Shown here: one piece after another, positions 1 through 7,771 of the stretch
Layout: each line of letters opens with the position of its first letter
Position numbering within the stretch: position 1 is the stretch's first letter
The notes under the pieces: generated by a model
Told to the model about the DNA's origin: nothing
The model's database searches: none
Seen by the model: the letters and a program-made list of their open reading frames with translations, nothing else
Translations under genes and position numbers: made by a program
Origin: an uncultured Collinsella sp.
Lineage (GTDB): Bacteria; Actinomycetota; Coriobacteriia; Coriobacteriales; Coriobacteriaceae
NCBI GenBank assembly: GCA_900544135.1
Contig: UQTU01000021.1
Location: 1-42,374, forward strand
Length of the DNA stretch: 42,374 nt
Direction: 5' to 3'

Positions 1-110
1 GCCAGAGCATGGGGGGCACGCCCGGTCCCGTTCCGAACCCGGAAGCTAAGCCCCATCGCGCCGAGAGTACTGCGGGGTCAGCCCGTGGGAGGCCAGGGCG
101 CCGCTGACCG
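1..110 (+). rRNA. rrf: 5S ribosomal RNA, 5' end cut by window edge
   Basis: The sequence carries the conserved 5S core: CCGAACCCGGAAGCTAAG near 36-50, then GCGCCGAGAGTACTGCGGGG and the closing GTGGGAGGCCAGGGCGCCGC. By comparison with a standard 5S of about 118 bases, roughly the first nine bases lie outside the window. The exact 3' end is uncertain by a few bases. It is followed by a strong terminator, so this is the end of an rRNA operon whose 23S and 16S genes would lie upstream. Confidence 0.93.
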
Positions 111-143
111 GTGGACGGCACCGAGCCGCCATCGAGAATGTAG

Positions 144-175
144 AAGGGGGAGGCCTCGCGGCCTCCCCCTTTTTG
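144..175 (+). terminator. Intrinsic terminator of the rRNA operon
   Basis: Perfect 12-bp stem (144-155 with 160-171), loop TCGC, followed by a T run. It lies about 35 bases after the 5S gene and before the coaE leader, as expected for the end of an rRNA operon. Confidence 0.93.
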
Positions 176-242
176 CGTTTGATTGAGAGTGGTAGTACAA
201 GAACTCGCCTTCGTTTAGCTTGTCTTACTGTTTGGCTGTATT

Positions 243-273
243 TTGAGTCCTTCTTATGTATTTGCGCGATAAT
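243..273 (+). promoter_or_regulatory. Candidate promoter for coaE
   Basis: TTGAGT at 243-248 and GATAAT at 268-273, with a 19-base spacer, about 30 bases before the coaE start. The spacer is longer than ideal. The region 176-301 is AT-richer than its surroundings and shows no other gene. Confidence 0.35.
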
Positions 274-301
274 AACTCCCATTGGCGTTAGGGAGGACTT
301 G

Positions 302-943
302 ATGTTTACCGTTTTTGTCTTGGGCAATATTGCTTCGGGTAAGTCGACTGCCTGCCGCTATCTCGAATCTCATGGCGCCATGCTTATCGATCTGGATGAG
401 CTTGCCAAATCGCTGTATGTGCCAGGCTCCGATATCGTCAATGCTCTCGCGGAAGAATTCGGTTGGGACATTCTGGACGGGGAGGGCGGCATTCGCCGCA
501 ATGTCCTCGCTGCTCGAGCTTTCGCCTCTCCTGATACAGTTGCGCGGCTCAATGGCATCGTTCATCCAGTCCTCATCGAACAGCTGTCACTGAGGATTCT
601 TGATCCGGTTTGCTGCACGGTTTCGTCCCCCCGTTATCCCTTTGCGGTTGTCGAGGTTTCTGCTCCGACTGGTTTTGAGGATGCTTTTGGCCTAGCTGAT
701 GAAATTCTGGTTATCAGCGCTCCTTTAGCAGTTCGTCGCGAGCGTGCCATTCATCGTGGTATGGAGTCCTCTGATTTTGATGCTCGCTCTGCATGCCAAC
801 CTGATGAGGCTTCGCTTTGCAATCTCGCTACGACGGTAATCGATAATGCGGCAGGCGATAATTCGCTCTTTGAACAACTGGACGCATGGCTTGCGCGTCA
901 TAGCTTCGGGGATGCAGCGGATAAGGAGGGGGCCGATGTCTAA
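302..943 (+). CDS. coaE: Dephospho-CoA kinase
   Basis: Phosphorylates the 3'-hydroxyl of the dephospho-CoA ribose, the last step of coenzyme A synthesis in the cytosol. The 213-residue protein has the P-loop GNIASGKST at about residues 8-16 and the following DLDELAK segment that matches the D-x-D region of CoaE. The middle is divergent (VVEVSAPTGFEDAF where many CoaE have VPLLFE), but the kinase fold order and C-terminal VIDN segment fit. The ATG at 302 is chosen because a GGAGG lies 6 bases upstream; the frame stays open a further 43 codons upstream, but that part has no ribosome site and an unlikely sequence. It overlaps the next gene by 8 bases, so the two are probably translationally coupled. 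Confidence 0.85.
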   Translation: MFTVFVLGNIASGKSTACRYLESHGAMLIDLDELAKSLYVPGSDIVNALAEEFGWDILDGEGGIRRNVLAARAFASPDTVARLNGIVHPVLIEQLSLRILDPVCCTVSSPRYPFAVVEVSAPTGFEDAFGLADEILVISAPLAVRRERAIHRGMESSDFDARSACQPDEASLCNLATTVIDNAAGDNSLFEQLDAWLARHSFGDAADKEGADV

Positions 944-1517
944 GACACGTTTCTTTACGTGGTATCGCGTGGCGTCACTTGCCGTTGTGCTCGTCTTCGG
1001 CCTTATTTCGCTCGTCTTTTCGTATGCTCCTGCTGCTTTCTTTAAGCCTCTGTATCCGATTGACTACGAGGTATATGTAAAGCAATCCAGCATTTCGCAT
1101 AATCTGGATCCGTATCTGGTATGCGCTGTCATTAAGTCGGAATCGAATTGGGATCCCGAGGCCGAGTCGAATCAGGGTGCCCAGGGATTGATGCAGCTGA
1201 TGCCCGAGACTGCCCAGGATATGATCGCCAAGGGCCTTGTCGACGGTGGCGAGTATTCGGCCGACAGCCTTAACGATCCGGCTACGAATATCGAGTTTGG
1301 CTGCGCGTACCTCTCGTATCTTCTAACCTATTTCAACGGGTCGACGGACAGTGCCATTGCCGCCTATAACGCCGGCATGGGCAATGTCGACGGATGGGCA
1401 CAGCAGAGCACGTCGCTTCATAATGCAATCACCTTTCCCGAGACGCAGGCTTATCTGATTCGTGTCAATAATGCCTGGGTTCGGTATAAGACCCTCTATC
1501 CCGATCGGTTCGTATAG
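936..1517 (+). CDS. Membrane-anchored lytic transglycosylase (SLT domain)
   Basis: Predicted to cleave the beta-1,4 glycan bond of peptidoglycan with 1,6-anhydro ring formation. The 193-residue protein has one N-terminal membrane segment (about residues 12-32), then a compact Slt70-type goose-lysozyme domain. Visible motifs are IKSES with the likely catalytic Glu at residue 69, GLMQLMP at 84-90 and AAYNAG at 142-147, in the family order. There is no LysM or other wall-binding domain, so it is a minimal enzyme held at the outer face of the membrane. The ATG at 936 has an AAGGAGGGGG site just upstream inside coaE and overlaps the coaE stop. The close coupling to coaE is probably only operonic convenience. 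Confidence 0.88.
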   Translation: MSKTRFFTWYRVASLAVVLVFGLISLVFSYAPAAFFKPLYPIDYEVYVKQSSISHNLDPYLVCAVIKSESNWDPEAESNQGAQGLMQLMPETAQDMIAKGLVDGGEYSADSLNDPATNIEFGCAYLSYLLTYFNGSTDSAIAAYNAGMGNVDGWAQQSTSLHNAITFPETQAYLIRVNNAWVRYKTLYPDRFV

Positions 1518-1537
1518 GACTAAGCCCACCGCCTGCG

Positions 1538-1543
1538 TATACT
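1538..1543 (+). promoter_or_regulatory. Candidate -10 element before uvrB
   Basis: TATACT 31 bases before the uvrB start. No good -35 is seen at 16-18 bases upstream. The same hexamer occurs in front of two other genes here (13148 and 28768), which makes it more credible. Confidence 0.4.
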
Positions 1544-1568
1544 GAAGATGTATGAGTTAGGAGTATCC

Positions 1569-3809
1569 ATGGCGGAATTTGAAGTTGAACGCGTTGGCGG
1601 TGAACTTAAGCGCTTTGGCGTTGAGGGCGCTGAGGTGCCGTTTGAAGTCGTTTCTCCCTATGAGCCTGCCGGTTCCCAGCCCAAGGCCATTGAGTCGCTT
1701 GTGCAGGGCGTGAGGGACGGGGACCGCTATCAGGTTTTGCTGGGTGTGACTGGTTCGGGTAAGACTTTTACGATGGCCAAAACCATTGAGGCCTTGGGTA
1801 AGCCAACGCTTGTCATGGCTCCCAACAAGACCCTTGCCGCTCAGCTTGCAAGCGAGCTCAAGGAGTTTTTCCCCAATAACTCCGTAGTCTATTTCGTATC
1901 GTATTACGATTACTATCAGCCCGAGGCGTATGTGCCGCAAAGCGACACCTATATCGAGAAGGATTCTTCGATCAACGAAGAAGTCGAGATGCTGCGCCAT
2001 CAGGCGACCGCCTCGCTACTCTCTCGACGCGATGTGATCGTCGTTGCATCGGTGTCCTGTATCTATGGTATTGGCTCTCCTGAGGATTATGCGGGGCTGG
2101 CGCCGAATGTCGACAAGAAAGTGCCGCTCGAGCGTGATGACTTTATCCATGCACTCATCGATATTCAATACGATCGCAATGATTATGACCTGGCGCGCGG
2201 TACGTTTCGCGTGCGCGGCGATGTCGTCGACGTGTATCCGCCTTATGCCGAGCATCCGTTGCGGTTTGAGTTCTTTGGCGATGAGGTCGAGCTTATCGCT
2301 GAAATCGATGAGGTCACCGGTGAGATGCTTCGTGAGTATGAGGCCATTCCCGTATGGCCGGCATCGCATTACGTAACCGAGAAGCCCAAGGTCAAGGCAG
2401 CCCTTAAATCGATTAGCGAAGAGTGCGAGAAGCGTGTGGCAGAGCTCAAGGCGACTGACAAGTTGCTTGAGGCGCAGCGTCTGCAGCAGCGCACTGATTA
2501 CGATCTTGAGATGCTCGAGACAATGGGTTTTTGTAACGGCATTGAGAACTACTCGCGCCATTTGGATGGCCGCAAGCCGGGCGAGCCGCCCTTTACTTTG
2601 ATTGATTATTTTCCCAAGGATATGCTCTGCATCATCGACGAGAGCCATGTGACAGTGCCGCAGATTCGCGGTATGCATGAGGGCGATCGTTCGCGTAAGG
2701 TGACCTTGGTGGAGCACGGCTTTCGCCTGCCCTCGGCGCTCGATAACCGTCCGCTCCGATTTGATGAGTTTGAGGCGAGGATCCCCCAGTTCATCTATGT
2801 TTCGGCAACGCCAGGTGATTATGAGCTGCGTGTGAGCCAAAACGATGTGGAGCAGATCATTCGACCGACCGGCCTGCTCGATCCCAAAATTGACGTGCGT
2901 CCGGTTCGCGGCCAGATCGATGATCTCGAGGATGAGATTCGCGAGCGTGTGGCCCGCAAGGAACGCGTGTTGGTGACCACGCTGACCAAACGCATGGCAG
3001 AGGACCTTACCGACCACCTGCTCGACGCTGGCATTAAGGTCAACTACATGCACTCCGATACGGCGACAATGGACCGTGTCGAAATCCTGCGAACGCTGCG
3101 CGAGGGCAAAATTGATGTTCTGGTGGGCATCAATCTGCTGCGCGAGGGCCTGGACCTCCCCGAGGTCTCGCTGGTGGCGATTCTCGATGCCGACAAGGAA
3201 GGCTTTTTGCGCAACCGCCGTTCGCTGATTCAGACGATTGGTCGTGCGGCCCGTAACGCCGATGGCGAAGTCATCATGTATGCAGACGTTGTGACCGATT
3301 CGATGAGAGAGGCCATCGAGGAGACGCAGCGCCGTCGCGAGATTCAGATGGCATATAACGAAGAGCATGGCATTGTGCCCAAGACAGTGCGCAAGGCCAT
3401 CAACGACATCTCAAGTTTTATTGCCGAGGCCGAAAAAACCGTGGGTTCCAAGGGGCGCTCGAAGGGCGACTCTCTTGGCCATGGCGCATTCTATACGCCC
3501 GATGAAAACGGCGAGGGTGCTGCGCCGGAGACGGTATCGTCCGAGCAGACACTAGCTGAGCAGCTCGAGGAACTTCCACATGATGAACTTGTGCGGATCG
3601 TCGAAACCATGGAGGAAGATATGCGCAATGCTTCTGCTGCCATGGACTTCGAGGAAGCAGCGCGTCTGCGCGATGCAGTCGTTCAGATTCGGGCGATGCT
3701 TGAGGGTGCGACTGAGGACGAGACGATTGAGCGCTTGCGCTCGCAGGCCCGCAAAGGCTCTACGTTCGCTTCGGGCAGAAAACGCCAGGGTGCGCGGTTT
3801 AAGAAATAA
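1569..3809 (+). CDS. uvrB: Excinuclease ABC subunit B
   Basis: UvrB is the damage-verifying helicase-like subunit of nucleotide excision repair; it is loaded by UvrA and then recruits UvrC. The 746-residue protein has Walker A GVTGSGKT (about 59-66), the beta-hairpin region YYDYYQPEAYVP that inserts into DNA, the Walker B-like IIDESH, helicase motifs with the QTIGRAARN segment, and a C-terminal UVR motif (about DFEEAARLRDAV) that contacts UvrC. The start is placed at the ATG at 1569 because TAGGAG lies 5-6 bases upstream; an in-frame ATG at 1548 has no site. uvrA and uvrC are in the same window but separated by minus-strand genes, so uvrB is transcribed separately. Confidence 0.98.
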   Translation: MAEFEVERVGGELKRFGVEGAEVPFEVVSPYEPAGSQPKAIESLVQGVRDGDRYQVLLGVTGSGKTFTMAKTIEALGKPTLVMAPNKTLAAQLASELKEFFPNNSVVYFVSYYDYYQPEAYVPQSDTYIEKDSSINEEVEMLRHQATASLLSRRDVIVVASVSCIYGIGSPEDYAGLAPNVDKKVPLERDDFIHALIDIQYDRNDYDLARGTFRVRGDVVDVYPPYAEHPLRFEFFGDEVELIAEIDEVTGEMLREYEAIPVWPASHYVTEKPKVKAALKSISEECEKRVAELKATDKLLEAQRLQQRTDYDLEMLETMGFCNGIENYSRHLDGRKPGEPPFTLIDYFPKDMLCIIDESHVTVPQIRGMHEGDRSRKVTLVEHGFRLPSALDNRPLRFDEFEARIPQFIYVSATPGDYELRVSQNDVEQIIRPTGLLDPKIDVRPVRGQIDDLEDEIRERVARKERVLVTTLTKRMAEDLTDHLLDAGIKVNYMHSDTATMDRVEILRTLREGKIDVLVGINLLREGLDLPEVSLVAILDADKEGFLRNRRSLIQTIGRAARNADGEVIMYADVVTDSMREAIEETQRRREIQMAYNEEHGIVPKTVRKAINDISSFIAEAEKTVGSKGRSKGDSLGHGAFYTPDENGEGAAPETVSSEQTLAEQLEELPHDELVRIVETMEEDMRNASAAMDFEEAARLRDAVVQIRAMLEGATEDETIERLRSQARKGSTFASGRKRQGARFKK

Positions 3810-3810
3810 A

Positions 3811-3856
3811 AGCACTGCCCCCGAGCTCCTCGCGGAGTTCGGGGGCAGTGCTATTT
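3811..3856. terminator. Bidirectional terminator between convergent genes
   Basis: A 19-bp stem (3811-3829 with 3834-3852) with one G-T wobble and a TCGC loop. It lies just after uvrB and just after the end of the minus-strand flavoprotein. On the minus strand it is followed by a T-rich stretch (TTTATTTCTT); on the plus strand the T stretch is short. Confidence 0.85.
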
Positions 3857-3862
3857 AGTGGG

Positions 3863-5503
3863 CTAGAGATCAGCAATGAGGGCATTGGCACAGCGGATGC
3901 CATCGGTAGCGGCGCTCATGATTCCGCCGGCATATCCGGCACCCTCGCCGCAAGGGTAAAGGCCCGGAGTCGATACGGCGTGGCATGTTCGATCGCGGGT
4001 GACGGTGACCGGGGAGCTCGAACGCGTCTCCACGCCAGTGAGGACCGCATCGGGGCGGTCATAGCCACGCAGTTTCTTACCGAGTAGGGGAATTCCCAAA
4101 CGGAGCGATTCGACGATATGCTGCGGGAGGGCATCGTCGATCGCCGTCCAGGTCACGCCAAGTGGATAGGTTGGTTTTACCTTTCCGGGTGCCGTGCTGG
4201 CGCGTCTAGCAAGGAAATCTCCGACGAGCTGTGCCGGCGCGTTCCAGTTAGAGCCACCCAGGCGATAGGCGGTTCGCTCGCAGGCGCGCTGGAGCTCAAT
4301 GCCTGCGAGCGGATCATCGCTGGGAAGGTCGTCAGGTGTGACGTTAACGAGGAGGGCGGCGTTTGCATTGCGGCCGGCGCGGGCGTTGAGGCTGGCGCCG
4401 TTGACGCACAGATGGCCGGGCTCTGAAGAGGCGGCGACAACCTGTCCGCCGGGACACATGCAGAATGAGAACACGCTGCGACCGTTGGGAAGATGGGCAA
4501 CGAGCTTATAGGGGGCTGCTCCGAGCGCGGGATGCCCCGCCGCGGGACCATATTGCGCCCGATCGATATCACGCTGTGGGTGTTCGATGCGAACGCCCAT
4601 GGCAAACGTCTTTTGAGCGAGGGCGACGTTATGTTCTTTGAGAAGCTCGAATACGTCGCGGGCGGAATGGCCGCAGGCGAGAATGAGGTGCTTTGTGTTG
4701 ATTGACTCGCTTGTCGTGTCCTGGGACGACTGGATGTCGATACCGACAATGGCGCCAGATGTATCAGTGCGAATGTCAACGAGTTTCGTTCGATAGCGAA
4801 CGGTCCCTCCGAGCTGTTCAATGCGTTGGGAGATGCTTGTAACGACGGTGGGGAGGATGTCGGAGCCAATATGCGGCTTTGCATCCCATAGAATATCGCG
4901 GGGAGCGCCCGCTTCGACGAAGGTCTCGAGGACCAGCCGATGGGCTGGATTCTTGGTTCCCGTATTGAGCTTGCCATCCGAGAAGGTCCCCGCGCCGCCC
5001 AGACCAAACTGGATATTGCTCTCGGGGTCGAGGATGCGCTCCTTTAGAAAGAGGTCGATCGCATGTGAGCGGCGAAATGCCGGGTCGCCGCGCTCGATGA
5101 GCAAGGGCTTAAGACCCGCTTCGGCGAGCGTAAGCGCAGCGAAAAGGCCGGCGCATCCGGCGCCGACAACGACAGGGCGTTCTTGAGGTGCGTCGGAGAC
5201 GGGGGAGGGGAATGAAGGCTCATCGTCTTCTATCGCGCGTACACGCGAGCGGTCACGCTCGGCAACGCTGTCGACCGCTTCTCGCTCGAGGCGGGGACTA
5301 GTCAGCTCAACACGAAAGCTCAGGATAAAATGGACGTCTCGTTTTTTGCGAGCGTCGATTGACTTGCGGTGGAGCTCGATGGACTTGATCTCGGAGTCCT
5401 TGCAACGTAGGACGCGCTTGGCGACTCGCTTGCCAACAATGAGACAGGCATTCTCATCGCCGGCTTCGTCGAGCGACGCGTTGACTTGGGTGATTTCGAT
5501 CAT
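3863..5503 (-). CDS. FAD-dependent dehydrogenase of unknown substrate (COG2509-like)
   Basis: A 546-residue flavoprotein. After an N-terminal domain of about 105 residues, basic then acidic, comes the Rossmann dinucleotide motif VVGAGCAGLFAALTLAEAG (from about residue 111) and the ERG that binds FAD ribose. Further signatures are FGLGGAGTFSDGKLNTGTK, LACGHSARD and the C-terminal YPCGEGAGYAGGIMSAATDG, which closes the FAD site. This set of motifs is that of the widespread uncharacterised FAD dehydrogenase family COG2509; the substrate is unknown. The start at 5503 follows an AAGGAG site; the frame is open upstream, but that part runs through a terminator hairpin. It is separated from the next minus-strand gene upstream by that hairpin. 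Confidence 0.8.
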   Translation of the reverse strand: MIEITQVNASLDEAGDENACLIVGKRVAKRVLRCKDSEIKSIELHRKSIDARKKRDVHFILSFRVELTSPRLEREAVDSVAERDRSRVRAIEDDEPSFPSPVSDAPQERPVVVGAGCAGLFAALTLAEAGLKPLLIERGDPAFRRSHAIDLFLKERILDPESNIQFGLGGAGTFSDGKLNTGTKNPAHRLVLETFVEAGAPRDILWDAKPHIGSDILPTVVTSISQRIEQLGGTVRYRTKLVDIRTDTSGAIVGIDIQSSQDTTSESINTKHLILACGHSARDVFELLKEHNVALAQKTFAMGVRIEHPQRDIDRAQYGPAAGHPALGAAPYKLVAHLPNGRSVFSFCMCPGGQVVAASSEPGHLCVNGASLNARAGRNANAALLVNVTPDDLPSDDPLAGIELQRACERTAYRLGGSNWNAPAQLVGDFLARRASTAPGKVKPTYPLGVTWTAIDDALPQHIVESLRLGIPLLGKKLRGYDRPDAVLTGVETRSSSPVTVTRDRTCHAVSTPGLYPCGEGAGYAGGIMSAATDGIRCANALIADL

Positions 5504-5520
5504 CGAGGTCTCCTTAGAGG

Positions 5521-5553
5521 CAAGAAAGAGGCCGTCCGGTATCCCAGACGGCC
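5521..5553 (-). terminator. Terminator or leader hairpin between the two flavoprotein genes
   Basis: On the minus strand, a 10-bp stem (plus coordinates 5530-5539 with 5544-5553, one G-T wobble, 4-base loop) followed by TCTTTCTTG. It sits after the stop of the upstream flavoprotein (5584) and before the ribosome site of the next. A perfect TATAAT lies between that stop and the hairpin (5568-5573, minus strand), so a transcript from there would carry this hairpin in its leader. Confidence 0.7.
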
Positions 5554-5567
5554 CGAACGCGTTTTTG

Positions 5568-5573
5568 ATTATA
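5568..5573 (-). promoter_or_regulatory. Candidate -10 element before the 3863-5503 gene
   Basis: TATAAT on the minus strand, 65 bases before the start of the downstream flavoprotein and upstream of the hairpin at 5521-5553. No convincing -35 is present, so it may be chance. Confidence 0.3.
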
Positions 5574-5583
5574 GACTGCGCGG

Positions 5584-6855
5584 CTACAGGCTGCTTGCAG
5601 CGCGAATACCCGAGATCCAAGCCCATGCAAGGTTGAAGCCGCCGCAGTCGGCGTCGATGTCGAGTGCCTCGCCACAGATGTAAAGTGGGGCGCCTGCCGC
5701 GTTGCTCACGTAGAGGTTGGGAGCTGAGACGCTTTCGATGGGCACGCCGCCGCGCGTGACCTGTGCCGAGCGCTCCTCTGCCGTCCCTTCGACGGACAGT
5801 TTAAAGTGCTTGAGGATTGAGACCAGGTGGATGACATCGTGCGAGCCGGGATGGCACCGCTCGAATGCCGTACAGACGACGTGTGAGAGCTGCGGGGCGA
5901 GCATGCCATCAAGCCAGTGGGGATCGCGGGGTGAAAAGCCGCCGAGCAACTCAACTCGCTGGTTGAGCATATCGAGCAACTCGTCTTTGGAGAGGTCGGG
6001 GAAAACGTCGAGTAGAATCGTGTCGCCGCGCTGGACGCGACGGGAGAGGTTAAAGGCGGCAACGCCCGAGATGCCAAAGGTTCGGAAGAGCACTTCGCCG
6101 TCTTCGCGCCAGAACTCTTCGTGGCTGCGTGAGAGCGTTAAGCGGGCACGGACGCGTAGGCCATCCAACGTCTTGAGGGCCATCCGGTCGCCGACGGCCG
6201 ATGCCGACACGGGGCACAGGACAGGGCGCAGGGGCGTCAAGGGAAGGCTAAACACCTCGGCGATGCCGGTGGGGTTGCCGCCCGTAGCGATAACCACGGC
6301 CCTTGCCTGCAGGGCATCGCTCGTGCGAGGAGTATCGGCTAACGCCTTTCGAAGCGAACGGAGCTCCGTCTTTCGGTCGCCGTGCTTTTTGGGTTTGAGT
6401 ACATGAGCGGGACGGTCGATCTGAAGCGTCCAGCCTTCGGAAGCCTTATGAGCCGCAATGACGTTAGTTCCGCAGAGTAGGGTGATGCCCAAACGCTCGC
6501 ATGCATTGAGGAGTGCATCGCGAACCGACTCGGCGCGAAGGGAGCGCGGGTATAGGCGGCCTTCCTCACGGATCGTCATGATGCCCAGCGAGGAGAAAAA
6601 ACTCTCGAGATCTTGCTCGGGTTGGGGGCCCATGATGGATTCGACAAAGGCGGGGCGGTTATATCGCCGAATGTCGATGGATTCGTTTGAGAGGTTGCAG
6701 CGGCCGTTTCCGGTTGCGAGCAGCTTGAGACCGCAGGCGACGTCGCGCTCGACGACGCAGACCCTTTTGTCGACACGCGCCGCCGTAATGGCGGCGGCGA
6801 GGCCCGAGGCCCCGCCGCCGATCACCAAGACGTCATAGAAGGCGCTTGCGTTCAC
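5584..6855 (-). CDS. HI0933/BaiN-family flavoprotein oxidoreductase
   Basis: A 423-residue FAD protein of the HI0933 (YhiN/BaiN-like) family. The N-terminus has the dinucleotide motif VLVIGGGASGLAAAI (about residues 9-23), then the family hallmark ATGNGRCNLSN. Further motifs are VIATGGNPTG and, near the C-terminus, CGEALDIDADCGGFNLAWAW, which closes the FAD site. In the human-gut bacterium Clostridium scindens, BaiN is reported to act on bile-acid intermediates, but most family members have no known substrate, so that role should not be assumed here. Translation starts with GTG at 6855, directly after the TAA of the Mrp gene (zero bases between), so the two are one transcript and probably coupled. 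Confidence 0.83.
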   Translation of the reverse strand: MNASAFYDVLVIGGGASGLAAAITAARVDKRVCVVERDVACGLKLLATGNGRCNLSNESIDIRRYNRPAFVESIMGPQPEQDLESFFSSLGIMTIREEGRLYPRSLRAESVRDALLNACERLGITLLCGTNVIAAHKASEGWTLQIDRPAHVLKPKKHGDRKTELRSLRKALADTPRTSDALQARAVVIATGGNPTGIAEVFSLPLTPLRPVLCPVSASAVGDRMALKTLDGLRVRARLTLSRSHEEFWREDGEVLFRTFGISGVAAFNLSRRVQRGDTILLDVFPDLSKDELLDMLNQRVELLGGFSPRDPHWLDGMLAPQLSHVVCTAFERCHPGSHDVIHLVSILKHFKLSVEGTAEERSAQVTRGGVPIESVSAPNLYVSNAAGAPLYICGEALDIDADCGGFNLAWAWISGIRAASSL

Positions 6856-7686
6856 TTAGGCCTCGTCTGTCTTGTGCGGGGCGATGGCCTCAACGGCGGA
6901 GACGGCCTTGGGCAGCATGTCATCGGGCAGTGCGGTCTCGACTTCACCCTTATCGCAGGCCTCGGCGAGTGACGGATTGATGGGAAGCTGACCCAAGATG
7001 TCGAGGTTGTAGCGCTCGGCGACTTCGGGGAGCTTGCTCTTACCAAAGACCTCGATCTTCTTGCCGCAGTCGGGGCACTCGATATAGCTCATGTTCTCGA
7101 CAATGCCCAGAATAGGGACGTTCATCTTCTCGGCCATGTTGACTGCCTTGGCGACGATCATCGAGACCAAGTCTTGCGGGCTCGTGACGATGACGATGCC
7201 ATCGACGGGCAGCGATTGGAAAACGGTGAGCGCGACGTCACCCGTTCCCGGAGGCATATCGACCAGCAGGTAGTCGATGGGGCCCCACGAGGTCTCGCTC
7301 CAGAATTGCCTGATGGCGCCCGCGATAACCGGGCCACGCCAAAGGACGGGATCGGTTTCGTTTTGGAGCAACAGGTTGGAGCTCATGACCTTGACGCCGT
7401 GCTCGGAGATCTCGGGCAGCATGAGGTTGCCGAGGGCATGGACATGGCGTCCGCTCATGCCGAACATTTTGGGGATGGAGGGGCCGGTGATGTCGGCGTC
7501 GAGAATGCCAACCTTGTTGCCGCGGCGGGCGAGCTCGGTTGCGATGGCGCCCGTCACAAACGACTTGCCGACGCCTCCCTTGCCGGAAAGCACAGCGATA
7601 ACGCGCTTGACCTCCGACAGCGTATTCTCTTCAAATTGCGACGGCGTTGATTGTCCGCCGGCTGCTTGTGCGTGCTCGCAACCCAT
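6856..7686 (-). CDS. Mrp/NBP35-family Fe-S cluster carrier ATPase
   Basis: A 276-residue ParA-like P-loop ATPase that binds and delivers Fe-S clusters to apo-proteins. It shows the deviant Walker A GKGGVGKS (about 35-42), the ILDADITGPSIPKMFG switch segment that defines Mrp/NBP35 proteins, DMPPGTGD, and the C-terminal CxxC in IECPDCGKK that bridges a cluster between subunits. An extra Cys lies at position 3 (MGCEH). The ATG at 7686 has an AAGGAG site; the frame continues upstream without support. It is directly followed by a flavoprotein gene, so supply of a cofactor to a neighbouring enzyme is possible but not shown. Confidence 0.9.
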   Translation of the reverse strand: MGCEHAQAAGGQSTPSQFEENTLSEVKRVIAVLSGKGGVGKSFVTGAIATELARRGNKVGILDADITGPSIPKMFGMSGRHVHALGNLMLPEISEHGVKVMSSNLLLQNETDPVLWRGPVIAGAIRQFWSETSWGPIDYLLVDMPPGTGDVALTVFQSLPVDGIVIVTSPQDLVSMIVAKAVNMAEKMNVPILGIVENMSYIECPDCGKKIEVFGKSKLPEVAERYNLDILGQLPINPSLAEACDKGEVETALPDDMLPKAVSAVEAIAPHKTDEA

Positions 7687-7741
7687 GTATGACTCCTTTG
7701 TATATGTTGGGGCCGGAGCCCCGCGGTGTGACACGAGCGTC

Positions 7742-7771
7742 ATTGTACCCTCGTTTGCGAGCGGGAGTCAT
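7742..7771 (-). promoter_or_regulatory. Candidate promoter for the Mrp-flavoprotein pair
   Basis: On the minus strand: ATGACT (7771-7766), an 18-base spacer, then TACAAT (7747-7742), about 56 bases before the Mrp start. Both boxes match the housekeeping consensus at four or five positions. Confidence 0.5.

Noticed and set aside
173..301. N-terminal extension of coaE
   Set aside because: It would start inside the T run of the rRNA terminator, has no ribosome site, and CoaE proteins begin just before the P-loop.
2016..3368. Long minus-strand open frame inside uvrB
   Set aside because: No recognisable domain and fully covered by uvrB.
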